In this document: positions 1-8,685 of the stretch, piece by piece | How positions within the stretch are numbered: the stretch's first letter is position 1 | Layout: every line of letters begins with the position of its first letter | Origin: Lentisphaeria bacterium UBA4640 | GTDB taxonomy: Bacteria; Verrucomicrobiota; Lentisphaeria; Victivallales; UBA1829 | Direction of reading: 5' to 3' | Length of the DNA stretch: 47,408 nucleotides | Assembly: GCA_002405835.1 (NCBI GenBank) | Contig: DHMO01000001.1 | Coordinates: forward strand, 1 to 47,408 | Notes under the pieces: model-generated | What the model was told of the DNA's origin: nothing | The model's input: only the letters and a program-made list of their open reading frames with translations | Databases searched by the model: none | Translations under genes and position numbers: made by a program

Positions 1-18
1 GAAAGGACGGAAAATAAG

Positions 19-684
19 ATGAGTCAGACCTTTTTTGTAACCGGAACAGGAACGGATATCGGCAAAACCTACGTCACCTCGCTCCTGGCAAAGTACACCA
101 CGGAACGCGGACTTTCCACCGCCGTCATGAAACCCGCGCAGACCGGCATGACCGACCCGATGAACGGCGACCTCGGCAAAGTAAAAGCCGTCGCTCCCGG
201 AATTCTCGACATTCCCCTGGAGCTCGCATGCCCCTACTGCCTCCAGTTTGAATCATCCCCGCACCTCGCGGCGGAACTCGACGGCATTGAGATCGACCTG
301 ACGAAGATCACCCGCGCCTATCATGAAATCAAGGCGAAATTCAATCCCGACGTCATTCTTCTGGAGAGCGCGGGCGGAATCTACGTTCCCCTGAATCAGC
401 GCCAGATCATGGCGGATATCCCCGCCGCCCTCGGAATCCCCGCAATCATCGTCGCCGACGCAGCGCTCGGAACCATCAACCACACCGTGCTCACCATCAA
501 CGAACTGCGCAGACGCAACGTCGAAGTGCGCGGAGTCATTGTCAACCGCGTTCCCGATGATCCCGGCATTCTCATCCGCGACAATCTCAAGATGATCGAG
601 AAGTTCGGCAAAGTCGAAATCCTCGCGCAGTCGGGAACCGGAAAAGGATTCATCAGCGACCTCGGGCTCCGCCATATTTTTTGA
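19..684 (+). CDS. bioD: Dethiobiotin synthetase BioD
   Basis: ATP-dependent carboxylase that closes the ureido ring of dethiobiotin from 7,8-diaminopelargonate and CO2, the penultimate step of biotin synthesis in the cytoplasm. The 221-residue length is normal for the family. The N-terminus carries the P-loop GTGTDIGKT at residues 9-17, and a LLESAGGIYVPL segment in the middle matches the conserved ESAGG(x)xxPL region. A purine-rich ribosome site (AAGGACGG) lies just before the ATG. Only 18 bases precede the gene, so other biotin genes may lie upstream outside the window. The gene ends about 100 bases before parE, which has its own likely promoter. Family assignment is firm. Confidence 0.95.
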   Translation: MSQTFFVTGTGTDIGKTYVTSLLAKYTTERGLSTAVMKPAQTGMTDPMNGDLGKVKAVAPGILDIPLELACPYCLQFESSPHLAAELDGIEIDLTKITRAYHEIKAKFNPDVILLESAGGIYVPLNQRQIMADIPAALGIPAIIVADAALGTINHTVLTINELRRRNVEVRGVIVNRVPDDPGILIRDNLKMIEKFGKVEILAQSGTGKGFISDLGLRHIF

Positions 685-692
685 AATCCGAC

Positions 693-720
693 TTGAAAAA
701 CCGTTTCGACGATATATATT
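693..720 (+). promoter_or_regulatory. Putative sigma-70 promoter for parE
   Basis: TTGAAA at 693-698 and TATATT at 715-720 are separated by 16 bases. The site sits in the 105-base gap between bioD and parE, about 70 bases before the parE start. It is recognised by consensus match only. Confidence 0.5.
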
Positions 721-789
721 TTTCAATCCGCGGCGCGGAAAAACCGCTTATACCGTTGCGCCGCCAATCAGCAGAAAGAAGGACCAACC

Positions 790-2709
790 ATGGATGATGA
801 ACTCGACAACATAAGCGCTCCCGTTCCCACGAAAGTCGCTTATGACGCAAATGCGATCAAGACTCTCAGCTCGCTCGAACACATCCGTCACCGGCCCGGA
901 ATGTATATCGGAAAACTCGGAGACGGCACATACGAAAACGACGGCGTATACGTCCTCATCAAAGAGGTTATCGACAACTCCGTCGATGAATTCATCATGG
1001 GCTGCGGGCGCCGCATCGACGTCACCCTGCGCGACAACTACGTCAAAATCCGCGACTACGGACGCGGCATCCCCCTGGAGAAACTCGTGGACTGTGTATC
1101 CCAGATCAACACGGGCGCGAAATACAACAGCGATGTCTTCCAGTTCTCCGTCGGTCTGAACGGCGTCGGCACAAAGGCGGTCAACGCCCTCTCCGAACGC
1201 TTCATTGCAACAGCGTTCCGCGAAGGCAAATTCAAACGCGCCGAATTCGAACACGGAAAACTCATCAAGGAAGAGGGAGGCGACTCCGCCGAGCGCAACG
1301 GAACCCTCATCGAATTCGTTCCCGATGCGCAGATCTTCCCGAAGTATCATATCAATCCAGAATTCGTCAAAAAACGTCTCTGGATGTACGCCTACCTCAA
1401 CAGCGGACTCTCCCTTTACCTCAACGGAGCCGAGCGCTTCTATTCCAAAAACGGTCTTGAAGATCTCATCAGCAACCGCGTGGAAGAAGAAAAGCTCTAT
1501 GATATCATTCATTACAAGGACAAGACGCTCGAGTTTGCGTTCACCCATGTTCCCGACTTCGGGGAAACCTACTTTTCATTCGTCAACGGACAGTACACCA
1601 ACGACGGCGGAACGCACGAATCCGCATTCAAGGAGGCTCTGCTCCGCGCCGTCAACCAGTACTCCGGGAAAGACTACGACGCCAAAGACCTGCGCGGCGG
1701 AATCGTCGGCTCCATCGCAATCAAACTTCAGGAACCCGTTTTCGAATCACAGACAAAGAACAAGCTCGGCAACACCGATGTGAAAAGCTGGATCGTCCCC
1801 GCCGTCAAAAAGGCCGTGGAAGATTATCTCTACCGCCACACCGACCAGGCGGAACTTCTGATCGCAAAAATCTGCAAAAACGAAGAAGTCCGCAAAGAAG
1901 TTCAGGCGGTAAGGAAAAAAGGCAAGGAATTTGAAAAGAAACTCAACGTCCGCAACAGCAAACTGCGCGACTGCAAGCACCATTTCGGCGACCGCTCCGG
2001 ACACGGCGATGAAACCATGATCTTCCTCACCGAGGGTGACTCCGCAGGCGGTTCCATGGTTCAGAGCCGCGACCCGAACACGCAGGCGGTTTTCTCGCTC
2101 AAAGGCAAACCGTTCAACTGCTTCGGCAAAAAGCTCGAAACAATCTATACCGTTGAAGAGCTCTTCTGCATCATGCGCACGCTGAACATTGAAGAGGATA
2201 TCGCAAATCTCCGCTACAACAAAGTCGTCATCGCAACCGATGCCGATGTGGACGGGCTGCACATCCGGAACCTGCTGATCACCTTCTTCCTCTCCTACTT
2301 TGAACAGCTCGTTCAGACGGGGCATCTCTACATTCTCGAAACGCCGCTCTTCCGCGTCCGTCCGAAGGGGAAAAAGGATGATAAAAAGCCCGCGCGCAAA
2401 ACACCGAAAAAGGCAAAGTCCGACGACAGCGCCGCACCGGAGGAGAAGCCGAACGAAAAAACTTACTACTGCTACTCCGAAGAGGAACGCGACGAAAAAG
2501 CCGCGCTGATCGGCAAAAACGCGGAAATCACCCGCTTCAAAGGTCTCGGAGAAATCTCCCCGAAAGAGTTCCGGCAGTTCATCGATGAAAACATCCGTCT
2601 GGAACCCGTAACGATCGATCAGACAAAAGGCATCAATGAGATGCTGCGTTTCTACATGGGCGACAACACCCCGGAACGCTGGGAATTCATTCAAAACAAT
2701 CTGGTGTGA
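790..2709 (+). CDS. parE: Type IIA topoisomerase subunit B (ParE/GyrB-like)
   Basis: ATPase subunit of a type IIA DNA topoisomerase, which with its partner passes one duplex through another to decatenate or relax DNA. The GHKL ATPase region has EVIDNSVDE (59-67), DYGRGIP (89-95) and GLNGVG (122-127). The QTKNKLGN K-loop follows, then a TOPRIM domain with EGDSA (Glu415) and DADVD (Asp484, 486, 488). At 639 residues it has the short ParE-type length without the long GyrB insertion. A Lys/Pro/Ala-rich low-complexity insert lies near residues 525-555. The ribosome site AAGGA is 7 bases before the ATG. The gene ends 3 bases before parC, and the partner lacks a GyrA box, which favours topoisomerase IV over gyrase. 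Confidence 0.93.
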   Translation: MDDELDNISAPVPTKVAYDANAIKTLSSLEHIRHRPGMYIGKLGDGTYENDGVYVLIKEVIDNSVDEFIMGCGRRIDVTLRDNYVKIRDYGRGIPLEKLVDCVSQINTGAKYNSDVFQFSVGLNGVGTKAVNALSERFIATAFREGKFKRAEFEHGKLIKEEGGDSAERNGTLIEFVPDAQIFPKYHINPEFVKKRLWMYAYLNSGLSLYLNGAERFYSKNGLEDLISNRVEEEKLYDIIHYKDKTLEFAFTHVPDFGETYFSFVNGQYTNDGGTHESAFKEALLRAVNQYSGKDYDAKDLRGGIVGSIAIKLQEPVFESQTKNKLGNTDVKSWIVPAVKKAVEDYLYRHTDQAELLIAKICKNEEVRKEVQAVRKKGKEFEKKLNVRNSKLRDCKHHFGDRSGHGDETMIFLTEGDSAGGSMVQSRDPNTQAVFSLKGKPFNCFGKKLETIYTVEELFCIMRTLNIEEDIANLRYNKVVIATDADVDGLHIRNLLITFFLSYFEQLVQTGHLYILETPLFRVRPKGKKDDKKPARKTPKKAKSDDSAAPEEKPNEKTYYCYSEEERDEKAALIGKNAEITRFKGLGEISPKEFRQFIDENIRLEPVTIDQTKGINEMLRFYMGDNTPERWEFIQNNLV

Positions 2710-2712
2710 CAA

Positions 2713-5058
2713 ATGGCAAAAAAGAAAACTGAACAGAACAGCGGCGCTCCGGAACAGCCTGTCAATCCCCCCGTTCCCCAAGAGCCCCAGGCGGCCGAAT
2801 CCGCCGCCGCAGATCCCGAATCCGATGAAGAGGAAGATCTTCCCGCCGTCGCGGCGCACTCAGCCGGAGCAAACGAACTGCTCCGCCGGATGATGAACAC
2901 CAACTACATCGAATACGCATCATACGTCATCAAGGACCGTGCAATTCCGGACGTCGACGACGGACTCAAGCCCGTGCAGCGCCGCATTCTCTGGGAAATG
3001 CATCGCGTCGACGACGGCTCCTTCCACAAAGTTGCAAACATCGTCGGCGGAACCATGAAGTTCCATCCCCACGGCGACGCCTCCATCGGCGATGCTCTCG
3101 TCTATCTTGCAAACAAGGAACTCTTCATCGAGAAACAGGGAAACTTCGGCAGCATCGTCACCGGCGACTGCGCCGCGGCGCCCCGTTACATTGAAGCGCG
3201 GCTCTCCCAGCTCGGACGCGACGTGCTGTTCAACGACGACATCACCGAACTCGTCGATTCCTACGACTCCCGCAACAAAGAACCGGTCCGCCTTCCCATC
3301 AAGATTCCCTCGCTCCTGCTCATGGGCGCATCGGGTCTCGCTCCGGGAACGCGCACCGACATCATGCCGCACAACTTCAACGAACTGCTCAACGCCCAGA
3401 TTTCCGTTCTGCGCGATGAACCGTTCCAGCTCTTCCCCGACTTTCTCCAGGGCGGCATCATGGACGCCTCCGAATATGAGGACGGCAACGGCAAAATCAC
3501 GCTCCGCGCACGCATCGACATTGAAGGACGCAACCTCATCATCCGCGAAATTCCCGCGCTGACCAACACGCAGAAACTGCTGGAATCCATCGACCGCGCC
3601 ATCAACAAGAGCAAAATCAAGATCGCCTCGATCCACGACCTCTCGGCGGAAGAGGTCTGCATCGAAATCATCCCGCAGCGCGGCTACGATCCGCAGCGCG
3701 CAATTCAGGCGCTCTACAAATACACCGACTGCTCCATCAGCCTCTCGCTGAACATGATGGTCATCCGCAACAACCGCCCGGTCCGCATGACCGTCTCCGA
3801 CGTTCTGCGCCGCAACACGGAAAAACTGCTGGAGTATCTGCGCGCCGAACTCAACATTGAAATCGGAAAATATCTCGACAAAATTCTCTTCCGCACCCTC
3901 GCCCGGATTTTTGTGGAAGAGCGGATTTACAAGCGCATCGAAACCTGCAAGACCCAGGAGAAAATCGCCTCCGAGGTCCGCAAGGGACTCGACAAGTTCC
4001 GCGATGAATGGTTCCCGATCGTCCAGCAGCTCGAAGAGAGCGTGCGCATCCGCGGATTCGCAGCAAACGACAAGGAGGCGCAGAAGCGTCTCGACCAGCT
4101 CGCCGAGGGCATCATTCCCGATTCCGAGCTTGAAAAACTGCTCGCCATTCCCATCCGGCGCATCTCGCTGTTCGATATCGAACAGAACCGCAAGGAAACA
4201 GCCGAGCTCAACGCACTTCTCACCGAGGCGCAGAAAAACCTCAAGCAGCTCAAGAAATACGCGATCCGCAAGCTCCAGGAACTGCTCGAAAAGTACGGGG
4301 AAAATTTCCCGCGCCGCACCGAAATCAAGCTCGACGGATTCGACAAAATCGACGCCAAAGCCATCGCGCTCAACAACATCCGCGTCGGCTGGGACCGCAA
4401 GAACTGCTACGTCGGAACCGCAGTCAAGAGCGATGACATTGTGCTCTGCAATGAATTCGACCACCTGCTCTGCATCGAGCGGAAAGGCGTCTATAAAATC
4501 ATCGACATTCCGGACAAGATTTTCATCGACAAACTTTACGAGTTCCGCAAGTACGACAAGAACACCGAATTCGGCATAGTCTACTCTGACCTCAAGACGG
4601 GCAAAGTTTACTACAAGCGCTGCGTCATCTCCCAGTTCATCAAGGACAAAGAGTACCGCATCTGTCCGGAAGGCTGCCGGCTTGAACTCATCACGCCGCG
4701 TCCGAAAGCAATCTACGAGTGCCGTATCGACACCCCGGTCAAGGCGCGCCAGGTGCAGACCGTCGACCTCTCAAAGGCTCCGCTCCGTTCGCCCAAAGCG
4801 GGCGGTGCGCCGCTCTTCCCGCGCAAACTCCAGAAAATCACCTTTGTACAGTATCTCGACGGCACCGAGGAATCCGACGAACCGAATCTGATTCCCGCCG
4901 ACGAACTCCCGAAGGAGTCGCCGGAACAGCCGAAAGATCCCGCGGAAGGCGTGATCGAAGACGGCAAAATCAACAAGCCCGAACCCAAAGAGCCGATCCG
5001 TCCCGCTCCCAATCCCGAAGACGAGAACTGGGGAATCGAACAGATGGACCTCTTCTGA
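2713..5058 (+). CDS. parC: Type IIA topoisomerase subunit A (ParC-like)
   Basis: DNA cleavage and rejoining subunit, partner of the preceding ParE. The first 65 or so residues are a Pro/Glu/Ala-rich acidic leader unlike typical ParC. The breakage-reunion domain then starts with YIEYASYVIKDRAIPDVDDG and VQRRIL, and the catalytic tyrosine is Tyr159 in AAPRYIEARLS. A coiled-coil-rich region follows at about residues 370-540. The C-terminal third carries beta-propeller-like sequence but no GyrA-box QRRGGKG motif, so introduction of negative supercoils is not expected. The tail is again acidic and proline-rich. At 781 residues it fits ParC or the GyrA-2-like forms of Chlamydiae. It is almost certainly co-transcribed with parE. 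Confidence 0.92.
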   Translation: MAKKKTEQNSGAPEQPVNPPVPQEPQAAESAAADPESDEEEDLPAVAAHSAGANELLRRMMNTNYIEYASYVIKDRAIPDVDDGLKPVQRRILWEMHRVDDGSFHKVANIVGGTMKFHPHGDASIGDALVYLANKELFIEKQGNFGSIVTGDCAAAPRYIEARLSQLGRDVLFNDDITELVDSYDSRNKEPVRLPIKIPSLLLMGASGLAPGTRTDIMPHNFNELLNAQISVLRDEPFQLFPDFLQGGIMDASEYEDGNGKITLRARIDIEGRNLIIREIPALTNTQKLLESIDRAINKSKIKIASIHDLSAEEVCIEIIPQRGYDPQRAIQALYKYTDCSISLSLNMMVIRNNRPVRMTVSDVLRRNTEKLLEYLRAELNIEIGKYLDKILFRTLARIFVEERIYKRIETCKTQEKIASEVRKGLDKFRDEWFPIVQQLEESVRIRGFAANDKEAQKRLDQLAEGIIPDSELEKLLAIPIRRISLFDIEQNRKETAELNALLTEAQKNLKQLKKYAIRKLQELLEKYGENFPRRTEIKLDGFDKIDAKAIALNNIRVGWDRKNCYVGTAVKSDDIVLCNEFDHLLCIERKGVYKIIDIPDKIFIDKLYEFRKYDKNTEFGIVYSDLKTGKVYYKRCVISQFIKDKEYRICPEGCRLELITPRPKAIYECRIDTPVKARQVQTVDLSKAPLRSPKAGGAPLFPRKLQKITFVQYLDGTEESDEPNLIPADELPKESPEQPKDPAEGVIEDGKINKPEPKEPIRPAPNPEDENWGIEQMDLF

Positions 5059-5073
5059 AGAAAGGAACTGAAT

Positions 5074-5550
5074 ATGTGCGAACAGGTACACAAACGTCCC
5101 GACTGGGATGAGTACTTCATGGAAATCGCGCGCGTCGTCGCCCTGCGCAGCAACTGCTCGCGCCGCCACGTCGCCGCGGTGATTGTCAAGGACAAACGCA
5201 TCATTTCGACCGGCTACAACGGAACACCGCGCGGAATCCGCAACTGCGACGAAGGCGGCTGCCCCCGCTGCGCCTCACATGCGCCGTCCGGAACGAACCT
5301 GACCGAATGCCTCTGCTCGCACGGCGAGGAAAACGCCATCGTCCAGGCCGCATACCACGGAATCTGCGTCAAAGACTCCACGCTCTACACCACCTACAGC
5401 CCCTGTCTGCTCTGCGCGAAAATGATCATCAACGCGGGCATCCGCGAAGTGGTCTACCGCGAACGCTACTCCATCGACTCCACCGCGCGCGCAATTCTTC
5501 AGGAAGCGGGCGTCAAAATCCGCGGACTCGGAGAGAAGGCGGAAGAATGA
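5074..5550 (+). CDS. Deoxycytidylate (dCMP) deaminase
   Basis: Zinc-dependent cytoplasmic deaminase of the CMP/dCMP deaminase fold that converts dCMP to dUMP for thymidylate synthesis. The zinc and catalytic signature is complete: His83-Gly-Glu85 (in HGEENAIVQA) supplies one ligand and the proton shuttle, and Pro110-Cys111-x-x-Cys114 the other ligands. An extra Cys/His cluster (Cys58, Cys63, Cys66, His69, Cys80) in residues 58-81 resembles the second, structural zinc site of dCMP deaminases. At 158 residues the length is standard. The stop overlaps the start of the next gene (ATGA at 5547-5550), so the two are translationally coupled. Confidence 0.92.
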   Translation: MCEQVHKRPDWDEYFMEIARVVALRSNCSRRHVAAVIVKDKRIISTGYNGTPRGIRNCDEGGCPRCASHAPSGTNLTECLCSHGEENAIVQAAYHGICVKDSTLYTTYSPCLLCAKMIINAGIREVVYRERYSIDSTARAILQEAGVKIRGLGEKAEE

Positions 5551-6191
5551 GCACTCAGAAGGAATACTGGAACAGCGTTGCGGACACAAAAGAGTTCACA
5601 ACGCCGATGCAGTCCGCAGTCTTCTGCCGCTACGTCAACCGCGACGCCGCGATTCTTGACGTCGGCTGCGGCTACGGACGCGTCCTCAGCGAACTCCATA
5701 CACTCGGATTCCGCAAACTCTGCGGAATCGACTTTTCGGAAAAGCTGATCGCACGCGGCAAGCGCCAGTTCCCGTATCTCGACCTCCGCGTCATGGAAAA
5801 TGAAACCATTGATTTTCCGGACGCCTCGCTCGACGCTGTTCTGCTCTGCGCCGTACTCACCTGCATCGTCGCCGACCGCGACCAGGAAGCACTGATTGCG
5901 GAAATCCGTCGCGTCCTCAAACCGGGCGGTCTGCTCTACGTCAACGACTTTCTGCTGAACACCGACCTCCGCAACCGCAAACGCTATGCGGCATGGGAAC
6001 AGGTCTACGGAACTTACGGCATTTTCGAACTCCCCGAAGGCGCGGTTCTGCGTCACCATGACCGCGGCCATATCCGCAAACTCCTTTCCGCCTTCCGCGA
6101 GCTGGAAAGCGAAGAGGTGGTCTATCAAACCATGAACGGACACACTTCCAACGGCTTCTATTTTGCCGGACGGAAAGAGGAGGATCGCTGA
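5547..6191 (+). CDS. Class I SAM-dependent methyltransferase
   Basis: Methyltransferase of the Rossmann-like Methyltransf_11 type; the substrate cannot be told from sequence. The SAM-binding motif I is ILDVGCGYGRV at residues 36-46. The acidic end of strand beta-2 is the Asp of CGIDFSE, and the post-motif III segment reads RRVLKPGGLLYVND. The start was set at 5547 because this ATG overlaps the deaminase stop and begins a protein with normal N-terminal spacing to motif I (214 residues); the frame is open further upstream only inside the deaminase gene. The next gene starts 1 base after its stop, so deaminase, methyltransferase and nitroreductase look like one operon. Confidence 0.85.
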   Translation: MSTQKEYWNSVADTKEFTTPMQSAVFCRYVNRDAAILDVGCGYGRVLSELHTLGFRKLCGIDFSEKLIARGKRQFPYLDLRVMENETIDFPDASLDAVLLCAVLTCIVADRDQEALIAEIRRVLKPGGLLYVNDFLLNTDLRNRKRYAAWEQVYGTYGIFELPEGAVLRHHDRGHIRKLLSAFRELESEEVVYQTMNGHTSNGFYFAGRKEEDR

Positions 6192-6192
6192 A

Positions 6193-6726
6193 ATGGAACT
6201 CGAAACCGCCATCCGTGAACGCCGGAGCTGCCGCGCCTACAAGCCGGACCCGGTTCCCGACAAGCTCATCCGCGAATGCGTGGAAGCCGCGCGCCTCGCC
6301 CCTTCCGCATGCAACAAACAGCCCTGGAGATTCTACGCGGTCTCCGCACCGGACCTGCGGAAACAGCTCTGCGAAGAGGCGCTCCTTCCCGGAATCAAAA
6401 TGCCGTGGCTGGAACAGGCCCCCGTCATCATGGTGCTCTGCATGAAAAAGAAACTGGCAACTCATTTTCTCGCGCCGCTCCTTTCGGGCATTCATTATGA
6501 ATACATCGACCTCGGCATTGCCGGCGAACACTTTGTTCTCGCAGCGGAGGAACGCGGACTCGGCACCTGCTGGATCGGCTGGATCAAAGCCGCGCGCGCA
6601 AAAAAAATCCTGAATCTCCCGTTCGACGTCACCCCCGTCTCCTTCCTCTCCGTCGGCTATCCGGCGGAACTGCGCGACCACACGGGACGCCTCCCGCTCG
6701 AAGAGATTCTGACGTTTCTCCGCTGA
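6193..6726 (+). CDS. Nitroreductase family protein
   Basis: Probable FMN-dependent NAD(P)H oxidoreductase of the small nitroreductase fold, normally a cytoplasmic homodimer. The N-terminus has the FMN-phosphate contact pattern IRERRSCRAY, followed by the conserved LAPSACNKQPWRF region. Near the C-terminus GLGTCWIGWI matches the second FMN-binding segment. The start at 6193 (MELETAI) is preferred to an upstream ATG at 6163 because an AGAGGAGG ribosome site lies about 9 bases before it and the family begins at this point. The length, 177 residues, suits the short members. The physiological substrate is unknown. Confidence 0.85.
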   Translation: MELETAIRERRSCRAYKPDPVPDKLIRECVEAARLAPSACNKQPWRFYAVSAPDLRKQLCEEALLPGIKMPWLEQAPVIMVLCMKKKLATHFLAPLLSGIHYEYIDLGIAGEHFVLAAEERGLGTCWIGWIKAARAKKILNLPFDVTPVSFLSVGYPAELRDHTGRLPLEEILTFLR

Positions 6727-6763
6727 AATTCCGTTTTTTTCAAAAAAAGTTTCGTTTACCCTC

Positions 6764-6792
6764 TTGACATTTTTCTACTTTTATAGTATAAT
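6764..6792 (+). promoter_or_regulatory. Consensus sigma-70 promoter for the GntR-pseudopilin-hydrolase operon
   Basis: A perfect TTGACA (6764-6769) and a perfect TATAAT (6787-6792) are separated by 17 bases, upstream of the GntR-type regulator. This is the best sigma-70 match in the window. Such a strong core promoter ahead of a regulator suggests control by repression. Confidence 0.85.
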
Positions 6793-6815
6793 ATAATAGA
6801 AAATTCAACCAAAGG

Positions 6816-6823
6816 AAACGTTT
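6816..6823. promoter_or_regulatory. Possible operator palindrome over the GntR ribosome site
   Basis: AAACGTTT is an 8-base palindrome that overlaps the ribosome-binding region and lies 2 bases before the regulator start codon. Its position would suit autorepression, but an 8-base palindrome in AT-rich DNA can arise by chance. Confidence 0.3.
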
Positions 6824-6825
6824 TC

Positions 6826-7923
6826 ATGCGTACAGAAGAGATTATACAGGATTTGCGGAGGAGAATCATCTGCGGCGAATTTGCCGTCGGCGGCACGCTT
6901 CCGCGCCGTCATCTTCTGCTTTCGCATTACGACGCCAGCAACATGACCGTCCAGCGGGCAATCAATCAGCTGACGGACGAAGGATTTCTTGTCTCGCGCG
7001 GCTCAAAAGGCATTTTCCTTTCAGCGACTCCGCCGAACCGCTTCCGCTATGCGCTTGTGGTCCAGCCGCCGGAAGTGCGCATGGAGATCAAGGACGACAC
7101 CCTGTGGAGCGCGATCGAAAACGCGGTGGAGCTTTATCATGAAAAGCATCCGGAGTATTCTTTTTCCTATTACACGATCCGCGAGTCCGGCGCGCACCAG
7201 CCGGAGTACCTGCGTCTGAAAGAAGATTTGAAGAACGGACTGCTTGCCGGAGCAATCATTCCCCGTTCGCTCGACAACGATCTTCTGGAGGGACTTCGCC
7301 CTCACCCGATCGCCGTGCACGACCCAAAATCCGCAACGGTCCCAGGCATCAAATTCTATTACGACTGGGTTGCCATGACAAAACTCGCGCTCAAACAGCT
7401 CAAACAGCGCTGCGCGCGCAAAGTCGCGCTCATCATGCTTGCGACCACCAGTCCCGTTCTTGCAGGAAAAATCGAAGAGACTGTTTTAACATCCAGTCTG
7501 TTCAGCTGTCCCGAATGGATTCAGGGAGTTTTCCAGAGAACCGATCAGATTTCCTGGGCGGCGCGTCTCACCGCACTTCTCTTCAAGCCCGGAATGCCGG
7601 AAATTCCGGACGGACTGATTGTCCTGAATGAAAATCTGTTGCCTTCCATTCTTTCGAAATTGAAACGCCTTGGACTGAAACCGGGGAAAGACGTTCATGT
7701 GGTCAGCCACTGCAACATTCCAAGCTCGCGGGTCTTTCAGAAGGACACGGACTATGTCGCGTTCAATTTCAACCGTCTCCTGAGCGAAAGCATTGCCGCC
7801 ATCGAGGCCAGACGCTCCGGGAACAGCATAAAAGAAAACAATCCGGTCGAACCGGAATTGATTATACAGAACACAAAACGGTCAATAAAGCAAAATAAAA
7901 GTGAAAGGACGATCTCATTATGA
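6826..7923 (+). CDS. GntR-family transcriptional regulator with sugar-binding-type effector domain
   Basis: Predicted DNA-binding regulator of the linked glycan genes. Residues 3-68 form a GntR winged helix-turn-helix: ICGEFAVGGTLPRRHLL, SNMTVQRAINQLTDEGFL and the wing RGSKGIFL. After a short linker, residues 75-330 look like a LacI/PBP1-like effector domain, as in AraR-type GntR proteins, which bind sugars. The 365-residue length matches that architecture. The ATG follows AAAGGAAA. Its last codons overlap the pseudopilin start (ATGA, 7920-7923), so regulator and pseudopilin are translationally coupled, an unusual pairing. The effector sugar is not evident. Confidence 0.85.
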   Translation: MRTEEIIQDLRRRIICGEFAVGGTLPRRHLLLSHYDASNMTVQRAINQLTDEGFLVSRGSKGIFLSATPPNRFRYALVVQPPEVRMEIKDDTLWSAIENAVELYHEKHPEYSFSYYTIRESGAHQPEYLRLKEDLKNGLLAGAIIPRSLDNDLLEGLRPHPIAVHDPKSATVPGIKFYYDWVAMTKLALKQLKQRCARKVALIMLATTSPVLAGKIEETVLTSSLFSCPEWIQGVFQRTDQISWAARLTALLFKPGMPEIPDGLIVLNENLLPSILSKLKRLGLKPGKDVHVVSHCNIPSSRVFQKDTDYVAFNFNRLLSESIAAIEARRSGNSIKENNPVEPELIIQNTKRSIKQNKSERTISL

Positions 7924-8669
7924 AACACAAACTTCCCCTCCTCCACCCCCCTGCACCCCGTTTCAGGCGCAAACCAAGGAAATTCACTCTTATAGAACTC
8001 CTTGTGGTAATTGCTATCATTGCAATCCTTGCCGGCATGCTTCTTCCGGCATTGAACAAGGCGCGGGAAACCGCGCGGAAAGGAACCTGCATCTCCCAGC
8101 ACAAACAGATCATGACATGTCTGCAAATGTACGGCAACGACTTTGACTGGTATGTCACCCACGATTCAAACATGGGACGTATGTTCGGAGGAGTCTACAC
8201 CGAACTGAAGTACGCCAAAGCTATAAAGGAATTTTACTGTCCGTCGCGGCAGAGAAAGGAAAACTATATCGACTGGCAATCCACCATCGGCATCTACCGT
8301 TACGATCAGGGAGCGAAGAATCTGTGCTATGACAAAAATAAAACCGAGCAAGGCGATTATGCTGTTGCTCTTCCAAGCTGGAGCAGCCGAGATGCGATCT
8401 ATTACTCCATCGCAAAAATGCGGGCTCCGACAAAAACGATTCTGCTTGCCGATACAGCCTGCTCGAATTCCTCAACAGCGCCGGGACAGGGGAGGTACTG
8501 TTTCACTCCCAATGCAAAAATCGAAAACTCCGGAACAATACTGGCGCACACAAACATGACAAATCTCGGCTATGCCGACGGACATGCGGCGTCACTCCGC
8601 CTGCCGCAGCTCCGTTCCCTCGGTTTTACCGTGGTGCTCTCTCCCGATTTCATCATCCTTGAAAACTAA
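7920..8669 (+). CDS. Pseudopilin-like protein with prepilin N-terminal domain and H-X9-DG-type C-terminus
   Basis: A basic leader of about 21 residues precedes FTLIELLVVIAIIAILAGM, the type IV pilin/pseudopilin helix with the conserved Glu at mature position 5 (Glu26). The residue before the predicted cleavage site is Lys21, not the usual Gly. A globular domain with several cysteines follows, ending in HTNMTNLGYADGHAASL, the H-X9-DG-type signature of large paralogous families in Lentisphaerota and Planctomycetota. It would be processed by a prepilin peptidase and anchored in the inner membrane. It sits between a sugar regulator and a secreted hydrolase, so a role in secretion or glycan handling is plausible, but no function is known. 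Confidence 0.85.
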   Translation: MKHKLPLLHPPAPRFRRKPRKFTLIELLVVIAIIAILAGMLLPALNKARETARKGTCISQHKQIMTCLQMYGNDFDWYVTHDSNMGRMFGGVYTELKYAKAIKEFYCPSRQRKENYIDWQSTIGIYRYDQGAKNLCYDKNKTEQGDYAVALPSWSSRDAIYYSIAKMRAPTKTILLADTACSNSSTAPGQGRYCFTPNAKIENSGTILAHTNMTNLGYADGHAASLRLPQLRSLGFTVVLSPDFIILEN

Positions 8670-8685
8670 ATAAAGAGGTTCAACA

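Noticed and set aside
790..5058. Calling the topoisomerase pair gyrase (gyrB/gyrA)
   Set aside because: Subunit A lacks the GyrA box and subunit B has the short length, which fits topoisomerase IV better. Gyrase genes are expected elsewhere in the genome.
6163..6192. Upstream ATG at 6163 as the nitroreductase start
   Set aside because: It lies inside the methyltransferase gene and adds ten residues not seen in the family. The AGAGGAGG ribosome site is spaced for the ATG at 6193.
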